DNA of 64,000 nt, taken from contig CM043962.1 of the NCBI GenBank assembly GCA_014529385.2, positions 37,725,098-37,789,097 on the forward strand, read 5' to 3'. The notes beneath the pieces are model-generated. The model was given only the letters and a program-made list of their open reading frames with translations. It was not told the DNA's origin and did not search any database. Below, piece by piece: positions 9,885 through 24,068 of the stretch. A program made the position numbers and the translations under genes. Numbering within the stretch: position 1 is the stretch's first letter; each line of letters opens with the position of its first letter. This DNA comes from Adiantum capillus-veneris. Its lineage: Eukaryota > Streptophyta > Polypodiopsida > Polypodiales > Pteridaceae.

Positions 9885-12800
9885 ATCGTCTCGTGGAATG
9901 TGCAGGGATTAGGTGGGCCCCCGTTTCAGCGACAGCGGGGCCGATTGCGTCAGGAGCTGCAGCGTTGCCTTGTGGGAGGAGAGATTGATCTCCTTATGCT
10001 TCAGGAGCACCATTTGTCTGAGAGCCGCATTCGGCGATGTGGTCAGATTTTGTGTGGACGTTATGATACCTTTTGGTCAGCTGCTTTTGGACCTGGAGGC
10101 ATCCAGGGTGGGGTATGTATGACTATTGCGGACTCACTACAGCAGGCCATTGTGGGCAGAGGGATTATTGTGCCAGGCAGGGCTCAATGGATCACTCTGC
10201 AGGTTCAGGGTGACCTTGTGGGCTTCCTGAACATTTATGCGCCCAATGTGGTGAGTGCTCGTGCAGAGTTTTGGTCACAGATTGTTGAGTCTCTGCCACA
10301 GGTTGACCATTGGTGTGTAGGAGGGGACTTCAACATGTTGGAGGACCCCTCTGACATGATCGGAGGCAGCCATGCTACTGTGCATGGAGTCGAGTTAGCA
10401 GCCTGGGAGAGGTTGTGTATGACTTTGAGGGTCTCGGATACATGGCAGCATTGAGGCTTTGTGAGGCCTTCAGAGAGTCTTGCCTTCTCTAGATCGGACC
10501 GCAGAGTGGGAGGAGTGAATCTATCGCGGATAGATCGCTTCTACACTAGTGACCACTTCAGTGACATGGGGGGATCAGTGGGCATCCTGGCAGGGACATC
10601 CTTCTCGGACCATGCACCAGTGATCCTCACAGTGGCAGACAGGCAGAGGAGTGGGAGCACGATGCTTCGCATCCCAGAGCGGGTCTTGTTGGACTCAGCA
10701 CTCAGAGAGAGGGTCGAGGCTCTTTGGACAGAGGGCATGGACAGCCAGGCTCTACCGGCAGACAGAGTGGCCTCAGGCCTAGCTCAGCTTAGCCACTTCT
10801 TTCTCCAGGAGTCTTTGGCTCGACGGGCTGCAGCGAGAGAGGAGGAGCAGCGTCTCAGACGAGGCATTGCTTCACTACAGAGGATGCAGGAGCAGCATCC
10901 AGACAGTCCATGGTTGGAGGAGCAGCTACAGCAGGCTCGACAGGAGCTTGCTTGCACAGAGGAGAGGCGCCATGAGTTTGCCTTTCACCGACAGGCATCT
11001 CAGTGGACTCAGGTAGGTGACAGTGACAGGTGCTTTTTTTGAGACAGTGGGACCTCGGCACTCGCATGCCAAGGTCAAACAGCTGAGGAGACCCGATGGG
11101 TCAGTTGTTTGTGAGCCTGAGGATATGCGTGCAGTTGCTACTGACTTTTACCGTGAGCTACTGTCAGCTGAGCCTGAGTCAGAGAGACAGGATGCATGCA
11201 GGGAGCAGGTTTGGGCGCAGATGCCTTGTCTTGTGACTGAGGAGATGTGCCAGAGGCTAGAGATACCTCTTCAGCTTGAGGAGCTGCACACGGCTCTTAG
11301 GGCCCTTCCTCGTGGTAGCTGTCCCGGTGAGGATGGGCTGACTCCCAGCTTCTTCTTGGAGTACTGGGACTTGCTTGGCCCAGATCTTTGTAGTGCCTTT
11401 CAGTACATTCTGCACACAGGAGTGATGCCGGATAGCATGAGTGAGGGCCTGATTTACCTCATTCCAAAGGAGGGTGGCTCCTTGGATGAGATTCGACAGT
11501 GGCGCCCTATCACCATCCTCAACTCAGCCTACAAAATTCTTGCCAAGGCTCTGAGTTTGAGGATTCAGCCACTTTTGGAGAGCCTTATTCATGGGACTTA
11601 GATAGGTTATGTCAAGGAACGTAGTATCCTTGACAACATCTTCACTTTCTGGGAGGCTTCTGCCCTGGCACGTCTCCGTGGAGGACCTTGTGATTCTTCT
11701 TCTCGATTTTGAGAAGGCATACGACAGAGTTGACTGGGACTTTCTAGAGGGCACGCTTCGCAGGATGGGCTTTTCAGATGCTTGGATCAGAGGGGTGTCA
11801 GCTTTGTACAGACAGGCTCACAGTCAGGTGCTTTTGGCAGGAGGTAGAGGTGAGCGCTTCATGCTCACACGATCGGTCAGACAGGGTTGTCCTCTTGCCC
11901 CCTTTCTCTTTCTGTTCTATGCGGAGGCGATGAGCAGATTTTTGGTGTCACAGCAGGTTGGTTTGAGGGGCTTAGCACTCCCTATATGGGGAGATGAGCT
12001 TTTGGATGCTGAGTTTGCCGACGATTCAACCTTGTACTTAGAGGGCCAGGAGGCCAATCTACACAGGTGTGGGCAGGCTCTGGAGACCTTCTGCTGTGCA
12101 TCGGGCGCACTGATCAACTGGAGAAAGACAGTGGCTTTCTCGGTTGGCAGTGCTCCTTTGCCAGAGTGGATGCCAGGAGAGGGTTTCAGGTGGATTCCTC
12201 CAGGGACTGCAGTTCGATACTTGGGTTGTCAGGTTGGTTTGGATTTGTCCCCCGAGCAGCAGATTGCTCCGCTTCTCCTGTCCATCAGGAGAAAGCTGTT
12301 ACATTGGAGCTCAGCACGACTTTCGCTGGTTGGTAGAGTAGTAGTTGCCAACCAAGTGTTGTTGGCAACTATGTGGTACATCACTTCTTGCTGGATCTTC
12401 TCGAGTTCTTGTATCAGCCATGTAGAGAGGCTGATCAAGAACTTCCTTTGGTCAGGACGCGACACTCAGATTGCCCGAGCCAAGGTGGCTTGGTCGGTCA
12501 TCACACTCCCTTGCTCTCAGGGAGGGCTTGGGATCATTGATCCAGCACAGCAGAGCAGAGCCCTTCTTGGGAAGTTTGTCGTCAGAGGACTTCTTCCAAG
12601 CGAGGAGCCCTGGAAAGAGTTCTTGCTGCAGAGGCTTCGTGCCAAGGTGCCTCAGTCAGGAGGACCTTGGCAACTTTCGACCAGATGGATCTTCACAGAG
12701 TTGCGCCGAGTTGGTTTGAGCAGGAGACTGGAGGACTGATTCGCTGTGAGTTTGCTTCGTTCTTGGGAGCTCTTACGGCGTGGCCTAGAGCAGAGACAGC

Positions 12801-14225
12801 CGACATGCACGGAGGAGCGCCTACGGCAGCCCCTCGTCTGGAACCCCATGGTTAGCACCCAGCGAGGCCACTTGGTTGGGAGTAGGCCTCATGTTTCTTG
12901 GGGTCCCATGGCAGCAGGTCCAGCACGCTCTCTAGGTGACTGGCTAGAGTTCACAGGTCTGCCAGAGGAGGTACAGGCTGTCCAGCTACAGGGCATGAGA
13001 GGGGTTCAGAGCATGTGTCAGGACATCTCAGAGTCAGTTCCCGCTGAGTGGCTCACACATCTCGAGCCAGTAGCACCCCGATGGATGGGAGCCTTCACAC
13101 GACTGGAGGTTCTCATCTCAGTTAGGGCTTGTTCAGAGACTGTCCCAGCCCTGTTCTTCGAGCTTCAGGGTGGGGGACGATTACAGCGAGTTGCAGTAGA
13201 GGCCCCGTAGGTAGCAGAGTGCTGCTTCCAGAGGATCCGTGTTGTGGGCATCTGTGGGAGGACTTGCGTCATAGACCCTGACCCAGCAGCTCTTGAGACA
13301 GGGCACTGGAGGCTATGGGCTTGGGAGTGCTGTCCATTGGCACGAGTGCAGTGGGATCCTGGTGAGTGGCTATGGAGGGACCCCTTCTCTTCTGCAGACC
13401 GCCCAGGAGTCCCTTTCTTTCAGTACACTATTCGGCTAGGACGTCATATACTTGCAGCGCAGAGAGAGGCCCGCCCCGCTGCAGCACGTCATTGGCAGGA
13501 GGAGGGCCTCACAGTTGAGTTCTTGGCAGCTTTTTGGCAGAGGCTGTGGGACTCCAGACAGCCGAGGCGCGTCACTTTGTTCCATTGGTTGGTTACACAC
13601 AGAGCCACAGCAGTTGGGAGCTGGCTTGTGCATAGTGGTCTCTCGGCCGCATGTACAGCCTGTGACCAGTTGGTGGAGAGTCAGCGTCACTGTCTTTGGG
13701 ACTGTCCCTCGGCCCAGCAGGTGTGGCTACGAGTTCTTCGGCTGATGCCTGCCCTCTCTACGGCTCGACAGTACACTTGGGGGGCAGCAGCTTGGTCCAC
13801 CCTCACGGGCCCGGCACTTCAGTTTGAGCTATCTTCCACCAGCAGGATGATAGTGATACAGGGGGGGCGACCTACACTCCAGCCTGTTACAGATCTTACT
13901 CCACAGGAGTGGAGCAGTGAGAGAGGAGTGTTGGGAGCTCAATAGCGGCTTAGCTCTCTGGTTCATCTGGCGGGCCCGCTGTTTCCGCATCTTTGAGGCT
14001 CGCCTTGTGCCACCAACAGAGACTGTTCGTGACTTTTGGCTAGAGCTGATCCATACTCTCAGAGGACAGCTTGAGGGACTACAGGGCAGCTCCGACCGCA
14101 TGCGGGAGCACCGAGAGGCTTTCCTTCGACTCTGGCGCCCTGGGCCTTTTTACACCATGGTCCAGGGGGTGCTCAGATGGCACTACTGTCCACCTGTGTG
14201 GCTTTTCCCTCCTCCCATCTCTTGA
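9885..14225 (+). pseudogene. LINE B ORF2, endonuclease and reverse transcriptase
   Basis: The endonuclease starts IVSWNVQGLG at 9885, with LMLQEHHL, GGDFNMLEDP and SDHAPVILTV. RT motifs: LRALPRGSCPGEDGLT, WRPITILNSAYKI, LLLDFEKAYDRVDWDFL, RQGCPLAPFLF and catalytic FADD (12014-12025). A zf-RVT zinc region follows in 13560-13740 (FHWLVTHRATA, CDQLVESQRHCLWDCP). Lesions: TGA at 10452-10454, a one-base frameshift in the T run at 11034-11040, TAG at 11599-11601, a frame change near 11680, a stop at 12737-12739 and further breaks to 13945. The last open part ends at 14225. Confidence 0.92.
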
Positions 14226-14368
14226 TTTAGCCCCATTGTATATATGCTATTTTTTCATTGGGAGAGTCTCCCCATCATGCTTGTTGTAGCCCTCTCCTGC
14301 AGAGGTGGATGTAGCCCTATGGGCAGTTTTCATTAACTAATAGAAGGATCTTTTTCTCGGAAAAAAAA
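14226..14368 (+). other. LINE B 3' UTR and poly(A) tail
   Basis: About 135 bases of untranslated sequence end in an uninterrupted A run before the right target duplication. The As at 14369-14370 are shared with the duplication. Confidence 0.85.
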
Positions 14369-14384
14369 AATCTTGCCTTTTCCC
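14369..14384. repeat. Right target-site duplication of LINE B
   Basis: Second copy of AATCTTGCCTTTTCCC, directly after the poly(A) run. Confidence 0.93.
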
Positions 14385-15070
14385 CTTGCCGCTCTAATCT
14401 TTGGCATTACTTCCTTCATATGAGCGATCTGCGAGAGGGTGAGATCATCCCCGAGAAAGATGCCAGTCTCTTTAAGAGTTGGTCTTTTCTTCAAGGACTT
14501 CTTCATGGAGGGAAAGCAGAGCATGAGTGCTCTTTCTTTTGAGGTTTCTCCACTGCTTCCATTTTTCTTTACGTTGCCCACTCTCCATGCCCTTGTGTGC
14601 GTTGGCTCATGAATCCCCATCAAGGCTGTGAGTTCTTTTACTTCTTCGTCCACATTGCCTTTGTCTTTAAGACCGCAAATTCTCACATGTAAAGCGCGCA
14701 CCCGTCTTCTTTGCTCCTCCTCTAGTCGTCATTTCTTTGTGTTGCTCTTCTCCCTCTTTGATGGCCCGTACTTGCTCCTTGATCGTGTTGATTTCTTCGA
14801 TTACTGAGGGTTGCAGTTCGCCCTCTTCCAGTGTGTTTCTTGATCGTGCTTCGGCGAGATCTTTCTTGAGTGACGCAATCTCTTCCTCTTGAGTCGTCAC
14901 TCGGTCTTCCAACGTACTTATCTTGCTCTCTTGGATCAACACGCGTCCTTCGAGCATGTTATTGTGCCCAAGAGATTGCGTTTCATCTTGGTAATGATCT
15001 CCGTCATTTCCTCTTTGCACTTTTGAATGGCATCCTCTAGGGGGTCGGCTTTATCGTTCAGCTTCCTCAT
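14385..15070 (-). pseudogene. LINE A1 ORF1, coiled coil plus RRM-like domain
   Basis: ATG at 15070. The N-terminal half is a charged coiled coil with heptads (LEDRVTTQEEEIASLKKDL). The C-terminal half starts at FTCENLRS/RALHVRICGLKD near 14700 and continues with VKELTALMGIHEPTHTRAW, THTRAWRVGN and LTLSQIAHMKEVMPKIRAA. This order, coiled coil then RRM-like then C-terminal domain, is that of L1 ORF1 proteins (Transposase_22 family). A frame change near 14690 and the LINE B insertion near its end break it. ORF1 of this family binds the element RNA. Confidence 0.82.
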
Positions 15071-15247
15071 GCTTGATCGCCGTCCGCAAGGAGTCACTAA
15101 GCGTACGTGTGCGAGGGGGGGGAGGGGGGCGGGGCAGCGCGGCGGGAAGCGGGGGGCGAGGAGCAGGGGCAGCGCGTGAGCAGGGGCGGGGCTACAGGCG
15201 GAGTGCGAGGGGGGGTGGGGTTGCAGAGGCAGCCCGAGGGGGGGCAG

Positions 15248-15250
<3 letters not shown>
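14385..15250 (-). mobile_element. LINE A1, 5' part
   Basis: It continues LINE A1 after the LINE B insertion, with most of ORF1 and about 180 bases of GC-rich 5' UTR (15071-15250). The 5' end abuts a (GA)n array. This 5' UTR differs from that of A6 and A9 but resembles the GC-rich stretch at 35713-36060. Confidence 0.88.

Positions 15251-15339
<89 letters not shown>
15251..15339. repeat. (GA)n microsatellite at the 5' end of LINE A1
   Basis: About 89 bases of pure AG repeat. The 82 bases that follow (15340-15421) are unrelated to LINE A and separate it from the next array. Confidence 0.97.
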
Positions 15340-15342
<3 letters not shown>

Positions 15343-15419
15343 TGCTTGTCTATGAGCGCTTTACTTGCTTAGTTTGTGTTTTTCTCATTGAGATGATTTT
15401 TCTTTGTTGTGTTTGTGTT

Positions 15420-17058
<1,639 letters not shown>

Positions 17059-17135
<77 letters not shown>
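17059..17135. repeat. (GA)n microsatellite between LINE A2 and A3
   Basis: About 77 bases. It touches the truncated 5' end of A2 on one side and the 3' tail of A3 on the other. Confidence 0.97.
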
Positions 17136-17139
<4 letters not shown>

Positions 17140-18375
17140 AAATGAAATGAAATATTAACGTCTTCAAAAGGCCAAAGTGACCTATGAGACCAAAAAGTTA
17201 CAAAGTGGTGGATCTGATACAAAGTCAGAGTAACAAAATAACAAAATAAAAATACTATGCTATGGAATCTTAAGCTGCTAGGTGTGAACTAAGCAGCTAG
17301 CTGGGATAGCTTAATCACAAGAGATCCAGCATCGGTCGCTGGCGGATCTCATCAATCTCCTCCATGGTCAGTAGTCTGATCGGGCGATCCTCTGATGCAG
17401 CCTCCGTCGATGCTGTGTAGTCCTCCGCGTCGTGGGCGTCTGGATCTCCCCATCTCGGTCGCTCGATCGATCCGTGTGCCTCTAGTGTAAGGCGACGAGC
17501 TCTGCTAGGGTGGTAGCTGCTCCGGGTGTCCAGTGTCTCCTCTGAAGAAGTCTGTGATTTGTCTCTGAGACTGCCTAGCCCGTCCTCTCATCAGGCTCTC
17601 TCTTTGTCTGCGCAGCTCGAGCAAAAACAAACCTAGGCATCTCTGATCCTCGTACCGCATGACTCTGGAGAGTGTCCAAATCCCTTTCTTTCGAGGTTTC
17701 CCTCTTGCTCTCATTTTTCTTGTTGCCCACTCTCCAAGCTCTTGAGTGCATCGGCTCATGAATCCCCATCAAAGCCATGAGTTCTTTTACCTCTTCGTTC
17801 ACATTATCTTTGTCTTTGAGACCGCAAATCCTCACATGTAGAGAGCGCACACGCCTTCTTTGCTCCTCTTTAGTGTCAGGTTAATGATGGTGGGTGTGGA
17901 CGCAGTTGTTTCCTTGCTTTTCCCTTTGTGGGCAACCTCAATCCACTTCTCGGCCTCATCTGCCTTCTGCTGAGTCTTTGTAATAACGTCCACCCAAGAG
18001 GTCGTCATTTCTTTGTGTTGCTCTTCCCCTCTTTGATGGCTCGCACTTGCTCGTTGATCGTGTTTAGCTCTTCTATTACTGAAGGTTGCAATTCTCCCTC
18101 TTCAAGTGTATTTCGTGATCGTGCCTCTACGAGCTCCCTCTTGAGTGACGCAATCTCTTCGTCTTGGGCCGTCACCCGATCTCCCAGTGTGGCTATCTTG
18201 CTTTCTTGGGCCAACACGCGTTCGTCGAGCATTTTGCCCAATAAGTTGCGGTTGATCTTGTTAATTGTTTCTGTCATTTCTTCTTTGCATTTTTGAACTG
18301 CATCCTCTAAAGGGTCAAGCTTGTCATTTTGTTTCCGCATACTTGGTCGCCGCAAAAAACGAGAGGGGAGTTTGC

Positions 18376-18378
<3 letters not shown>
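17136..18378 (-). mobile_element. LINE A3, internally deleted non-autonomous copy
   Basis: A 1.24-kb element with a LINE A 3' end (tail at 17136-17152), the C-terminal part of ORF2, and then directly ORF1 up to its start codon at 18341 plus about 37 bases of leader. The region between ORF1 and the last fifth of ORF2, over 3 kb in other copies, is missing (junction near 17685). (GA)n arrays lie at both ends. Confidence 0.88.
17300..18341 (-). pseudogene. LINE A3 ORF1 fused to the ORF2 C-terminus
   Basis: ORF1 starts at 18341 (MRKQNDKLDPLEDAVQKC) with the coiled coil (LGDRVTAQDEEIASLKREL). After a frame change near 18000 comes the RRM-like domain (LHVRICGLKDKDNVNEEVK). At about 17685 the sequence passes from an ORF1 motif (ETSKERD) into the ORF2 motif LSRVMRYEDQRCLGLFLLEL. 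Endonuclease and RT are absent. Confidence 0.82.
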
Positions 18379-18412
<34 letters not shown>

Positions 18413-18440
18413 GAGAGAGAGAGAGGAGACGAGAGAGAGA
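18379..18440. repeat. (GA)n microsatellite at the 5' end of LINE A3
   Basis: GA repeat with a few interruptions, starting exactly at the leader end of A3. Confidence 0.93.
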
Positions 18441-18957
18441 TAGTATGAGAGAGAGAAGGATAGCATATGAGAAGACCTGTACTATGTAAGACACTTGTTT
18501 ATTTTTTGTTTCCACATTATGTATACCTGTGTATTGCCTCCCCACACTCACGCATACATGCTTATGCTTTGTATGCAACACCATCTTCTTTTTTCTGATG
18601 AAATTATTAACTCTGAAATTACTGGAAGATACTGTAAATCTTGAAATTTCGGCAACTTCTGAATTCTGAATTAGAAAATCTGAAAACTGGAATTTACTAC
18701 TGCCCTCTGAGATTACTCAAAATCTGAAAATTTTTTCTGACCTAAATTCCTGAATATTCTGCAGGTTCTGCACACTCAGAGACTGCACTCCTGAATTTCT
18801 GCAGGTTCTGCCCACCTGAAAGCTGCACTGGCAAGGTGGGTTGAGGGAGCACGTGGGGTGGGCAGCAGGGCTGAGGGTGGCGCGAGGGGCAGGGCTGAGA
18901 GGGGCGCGAGGGGGCAGGGTTGAGGTTGGCGCGAATGGGCAGGGCTGAGGTTGGCGC
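18441..18957. other. Unassigned spacer with short GC-rich repeats
   Basis: An A/T-rich stretch with repeated CTGAA motifs (18600-18830) is followed by about four imperfect copies of a unit like GGGCAGGGCTGAGGTTGGCG (18860-18957), which abut (GA)n. No gene seen. The GC-rich part may be a remnant of a LINE A 5' UTR. Confidence 0.5.
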
Positions 18958-18964
18958 GAGAGAG

Positions 18965-19028
<64 letters not shown>
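18958..19028. repeat. (GA)n microsatellite at the 3' end of LINE A4
   Basis: About 71 bases of GA with one phase break, running into the A4 tail. Confidence 0.95.
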
Positions 19029-19031
<3 letters not shown>

Positions 19032-19152
19032 GAAATGTTATATTAACGTCTTCAAAAGGCCAAAGTGACCTATGAGACCGAACTGATACAAAAGTGGTGA
19101 ATCTGGTACAATGTCTGAAAAGTGTGAGTGTGAAAATAAATGCGAAAATAAG
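19029..19152 (-). mobile_element. LINE A4, 3'-end fragment of about 124 bp
   Basis: Only the pentamer tail and the conserved 3' terminal block remain. The 5' truncation point lies at a short (GA)5 run (19153-19162). Confidence 0.85.
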
Positions 19153-19162
19153 TGAGAGAGAG

Positions 19163-19788
<626 letters not shown>

Positions 19789-19995
19789 TGAAATGTTATA
19801 TTAACGTCTTCAAAAGGCTATAATGACCTATGAGACCTGAAAGTTACAAAGTGGTGGATCTGATACAAAGTCAGAGTAACAAAATAACCTAACAACAGTA
19901 CAAAACAAAGATATATACTATGGGGTCCTAAGTTGGTCGATGTGAGTCAAGCAAAAACTAAGCAGAAAAATGGGCGGCTTGTTGGGATAGCTGAA

Positions 19996-22750
19996 TCACA
20001 AGAGATCAAGCATCGGTCGTTGGCGAATCTCATCAATTTCCTCCATGGTTAGTAGTCTGACCGGGCGTCGTGCATGCCTGGCCAGTGTGCTCCGAATTTT
20101 CTGTCGTAGCCTCCGTCGATGCTGTGTAGTTCTTCGCAGTCATGGGCGCCTGGATTTCCCCAGTTCAATCGCTCGGTCAATCAGTGTGCCTCTCGTGTGA
20201 GACGAGGGGGAGCTCTGCTGTGGGAGTGGCTCTTGCGGCTGTCCCGTGTCTGCTCTGAAGAAGTCTGTGATCTGTCTTTGAGACTGGCTAGCCTCGCCAT
20301 TCATCAGGCTATCTCCGTGTCTACGCAGCTCGAGCAAGAACAAACCCAGACATCTCTGATCTTCGTATCCCATGACTCTTGAGAGTGGTCCAAAACCCTC
20401 TCTGAACAAGCAATGGAAGTGGCCTCGTATCTCGTAGTAGACGGGGCAGTGGCATGTATAGTGTAGCTCTGTCTCAGGTTCCATGTTACACAAGGGGCAT
20501 GTCCTGTCCTCTGCTGGTACTCCGTTGTATCTCCCAGTCTCAATCCGCAACTGGTGAGAAGATGTGCATAACTGGTCAATAGCACATCGTATCCCATGAG
20601 ACAAGTGGGTATCCATGTATCTGGGTCTCGCCACAAAACCATCTTCCGTAAGCTGGAGGAAGTGGTCTCTGTAGAAAGCCATCTTCGTGCCCAATTCCTG
20701 TGCTGGTTGTATCCATGTCCTCTTGATGTCTAGCTGGGTCAGGTCTTGGCGGATGAGCTTGGTGATCTCTGACTGTGTAAGAGTGAGAGATGGTGCATCC
20801 AACGAGTAATGGAATGGTGGCAGCCTGTCTACGCTGCCATGATCCCCCAAATGAGTTCTGTGGGTACTCCCATTTCCTGTAATCTGCGCATCAGTCTAGC
20901 TCTGGGCACCGTGTCAAAAGCTTTGCGGAAGTCCACAAAGCTACAATAGATCCGTCTCCCATGAGATCTGCCTTCTTCGATGATGGACTTGAGTGTTAGG
21001 ATATGGTCAAGAGTAGAGAAGCCTCTCTTGAATCCTGCCTGCCCAGTTGCACGTATTCCTTCCCTCTCTGCCCATCTACTCAGTTGTTGCTCCAGAATGG
21101 ATGCATACAACCGTGCCAGTGTGTGCCCAATCATAATAGTGCGACAATTCCTAGGCTCCATGGGGTCTCCTGATTTGAAGATAGGTACGATCGTAGATAG
21201 GCTCCAAGTGTCCGGTAGGCCCTCACACATGGCCCGGTTAAACATAACTGCTAGAAGCTCTGCTAGTAGGTCTTTGGCATGCATGAAATGCTCAGCGACT
21301 AGGCCATCATGATCATATGCTCTCCCAGTCTTCATCCTGTCAATAGCTTTCTTCACCATCTCAGCGTTGAAAAAGACACATGCGTGTGGGCATGGATCGG
21401 GAGGGTTGGGGAGGGGCGGCTGTCCAGGTACTGTGTACAAAGATGATGCATACTGCCCCCAGGTCTCTGTGGAGGAAATACCAGGGGGGGGGGACTGCTC
21501 ATGAAAGAGCCGCCACTCCTCATGCGAGTCTTGACTCAAGAATAGCTGATATAGATCCTGCTCGAGTCAAGCCAAAAAAGCCCTCTTCTTCCGCCGCACC
21601 AGGCGTCGGAAGTCAATCTGTAACTGTCTGCGAGTGACGTCCCCCAACAGCACCTCCCTCTGAAGTCTGGCTCTAGTCTGGCGGCACTCCTCATCGTACC
21701 AGCTGTTTTGAGGCATGCTCCCTGATTGGCGGCTCTGCTCAGGCTGGGTGTGTGGGTATGCTTCTGCTGCTGCCTCATGTAATGTCTATGTCAGTATAGT
21801 AATTAGCTTCTCCAGAGGTCGCCCCGGGTCCTCAGTGCATAGGCGTCTGTAGATTCCGTCCGTGTATACAGATTCCGTCTCCCGTGTGAATGTGTAGCGA
21901 GTAGGGGCTGCTACTCGTGGCCTGTGTGTTACACTGAACTGGAAGGAGATGGTCATCGACACCAGAGCATGATCCACTGCCACCCCGACCGGTCTGGGCT
22001 CAACCGTGAGATCCTCGATACTAGAGATGAGATTCGGCTGTGCCATGACATAGTCCACTGTGCTGGCTCCATGTCTGTGTGGGAAGCATGTAAAACCTCC
22101 CGCAACAGGAAATCTCTGTAGGCCGTTCAAGATGGCCAATCCATGTATGGTGCCCATGTCTATCAGGTGTCGCCCATACTCTGTATATTCCACATCGTGT
22201 GATAGTCTGGAAAGGCCCGTCTCTACAACATCTAGCTCTCTTAGCATCTCCTCTGAAGTATCATAAAACATTGCCTGGTGATGGGCAGTCCTAGTATTGA
22301 AGTCCCCTAGGATGATTATGTCACCATCCCTAGAGAACTCCCATATGTCATCATCCAAAATAGACTAATAACACTGCCACTCCTCCCGAGCCCCGCCCTC
22401 TGTGCTCTGAGCGTGTCTCCTGTCTGTAAGCTGTCTCCCACCTGTATCCCCACCTTTCAAGCTCACCCACATGTACCTAGCCTGCTCATCCCTGTGGGCT
22501 ATATGTATCACTGGCTATAGATCCTCTCTAAATAACACTGCCACTCCTCCCGAGCCCCGCCCTCTGTGCTCTGAGCGTGTCTCCTGTCTGTAAGCTGTCT
22601 CCCACCTGTATCCCCACTGATGTGAGGCATGGATTGCCCAGGGGCCTGGTGTGTCTCAAAGTAAAAGATGATGTCTCTTCCAGTAAAGCTATCCTCAAAA
22701 GCACCCACATCAAGACGCATAGATCCATTACAGTTCCAGGCAGCCACTTT
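19996..22750 (-). pseudogene. LINE A6 ORF2
   Basis: Endonuclease start AWNCNGSMRLDVGAFEDSF near 22745. The core (GDFNTRTAHHQAMFYD, GASTVDYVMAQPNL) lies in 22358-21786. The RT N-terminal half (21539-20829) has FKSGDPMEPRNCRTIMIG and CSFVDFRKAFDTVPRARL. At about 20835 the frame jumps from LIWGIMA to VDRLPPFHYSLDAPS, removing the catalytic YADD region. The C-terminal zinc motif (CPLCNMEPETELHYTCHC) and the stop at 19996-19998 remain. It cannot encode an active RT. Confidence 0.9.
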
Positions 22751-22777
22751 GAGTGTGGTCCCATAAGTCTCGCACCG

Positions 22778-23650
22778 TCATGTGGAGCGTCTCTCTAGTA
22801 TTACCACTTTTCCATCTCGGTAAAAGGCAATCTTGCCTTTTTCCCTTGCCGCTCTAATCTCCGGCATTACTTCCTGCATATGTGCGATCTGCGAGAGGGT
22901 GAGATCATCCCCGAGAAAGATGCCAGTCTCTTTAAGAGTTGGTCACTTCTTGCTTCCATGGAGGGAAAACGGAGGATGAGTGCTCTTTCTTTTGAGGTTT
23001 CTCCACTGCTTCCATTTTTCTTTATGTTGCCCACTCTCCATGCCCTTGTGTGCGTCGGCTCATGAATCCCCATCAAGGCTGTGAGTTCTTTTACTTCTTC
23101 GTCCACATTGCTCGTCTTTAAGACCGCAAATTCTCACATGAAAAGTGCGCACCCTTCTCCTCTGCTCCTCCTCTAATGTCTGATTAATGATGTTGTTGGG
23201 TGTGGGCGTTATCTCCTTGCCTTTTCCTTTCTTGGCCACCTTGATCCATTTCTCGGCTTCGTCTGCCTTGTGTTGAGTTTTGGTAAGAACATCCACCCAA
23301 GAAGTCGTCATTTCTTTGTGCTGCTCTTCTCCCTCTTTGATGGCCCGTACTTGCTTCTTGATCGTGTTGATTTCTTCGATTACTGAGGGTTGCAGTTTGC
23401 CCTCTTCCAGTGTGTTTCTTGATCGTGCTTCGGCGAGCTCTTTCTTGAGTGACGCGATCTCTTCCTTTTGGGTCGTCACTCGGTCTTCCAGCTTGCTTAT
23501 CTTGCTCTCTTGGATGAGCACGCGTCCTTCAAGCATGTTTATTGTGCCCCAAAGGTTGTGGTTCATCTTGGTAATGATCTCCGTCATTTCCTCTTTGCAT
23601 TTTTGAATGGCATCCTCCAGGGGGTCGGCTTTATCGTTCATCTTCCTCAT
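22778..23650 (-). pseudogene. LINE A6 ORF1
   Basis: Start at 23650 (MRKMNDKADPLEDAIQKCK). The coiled coil (LEDRVTTQKEEIASLKKEL) is followed by the linker KTQHKADEAEKWIKVAKKG and the RRM-like domain (FHVRICGLKD). It ends VVILERRST, stop at 22778-22780, just before ORF2. Frame changes near 23100 and 22940 break it. Confidence 0.85.
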
Positions 23651-23663
23651 GCTTGATCGCCGT

Positions 23664-23812
23664 CCGCAAGGGAGTTAGATGTACGTGTGCACCCACCCTA
23701 GCAGCGGGCGCGGCGGCTGGGCGAGTGGGGGAACAGGCCGCAAGGGAGTCACTAGATGTACGTGTGCACCCACACTAGCGGCGGGCATGGCGAGTGGTGA
23801 GCGCGAGGCGGT
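23664..23812. repeat. Tandem duplication in the LINE A6 5' UTR
   Basis: Two imperfect copies with a period of about 74 bp, each starting CCGCAAGGGAGT. Tandem 5' UTR repeats are common in LINE promoters; the A9 leader has related blocks. Confidence 0.75.
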
Positions 23813-23964
23813 ATGGCCAGGGGGGGGGGGGCAGCGATAGTTACCTATCTGATTGCGGGCATGGAAAATTGCTTACAAAAAATGAACTAGTCGTCTGAAA
23901 AACAAAAGTGAAAAGGGGGAGGGAGGGGGCGATGATTAGGTGCCCTCAATATGCTCAACTGTGG

Positions 23965-23991
23965 TGTGTGTGTGTGTGTGTGTGTGTGTGT
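23965..23991. repeat. (TG)n microsatellite in the LINE A6 leader
   Basis: About 13 TG units. A9 has a shorter (CA)n run at the matching place (36371-36379). Confidence 0.9.
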
Positions 23992-24029
23992 GGAAAACAA
24001 AAGTGAGGGGGGGGGGGGGGAGGGGGGGG

Positions 24030-24035
24030 GAGAGA

Positions 24036-24068
<33 letters not shown>

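Larger units (their letters stand above)
7653..14368 (+). mobile_element. LINE B, L1-type element with poly(A)
   Basis: A 6.7-kb plus-strand non-LTR retrotransposon. It runs from a GC-rich leader (7653-7998) through ORF1 with zinc knuckle, an extra open segment and ORF2 (endonuclease, RT, zf-RVT) to a 3' UTR and poly(A) at 14361-14368. A 16-bp duplication flanks it. It sits in the last codons of LINE A1 ORF1, in the opposite orientation. ORF1 and ORF2 carry several stops and frameshifts. Confidence 0.94.
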
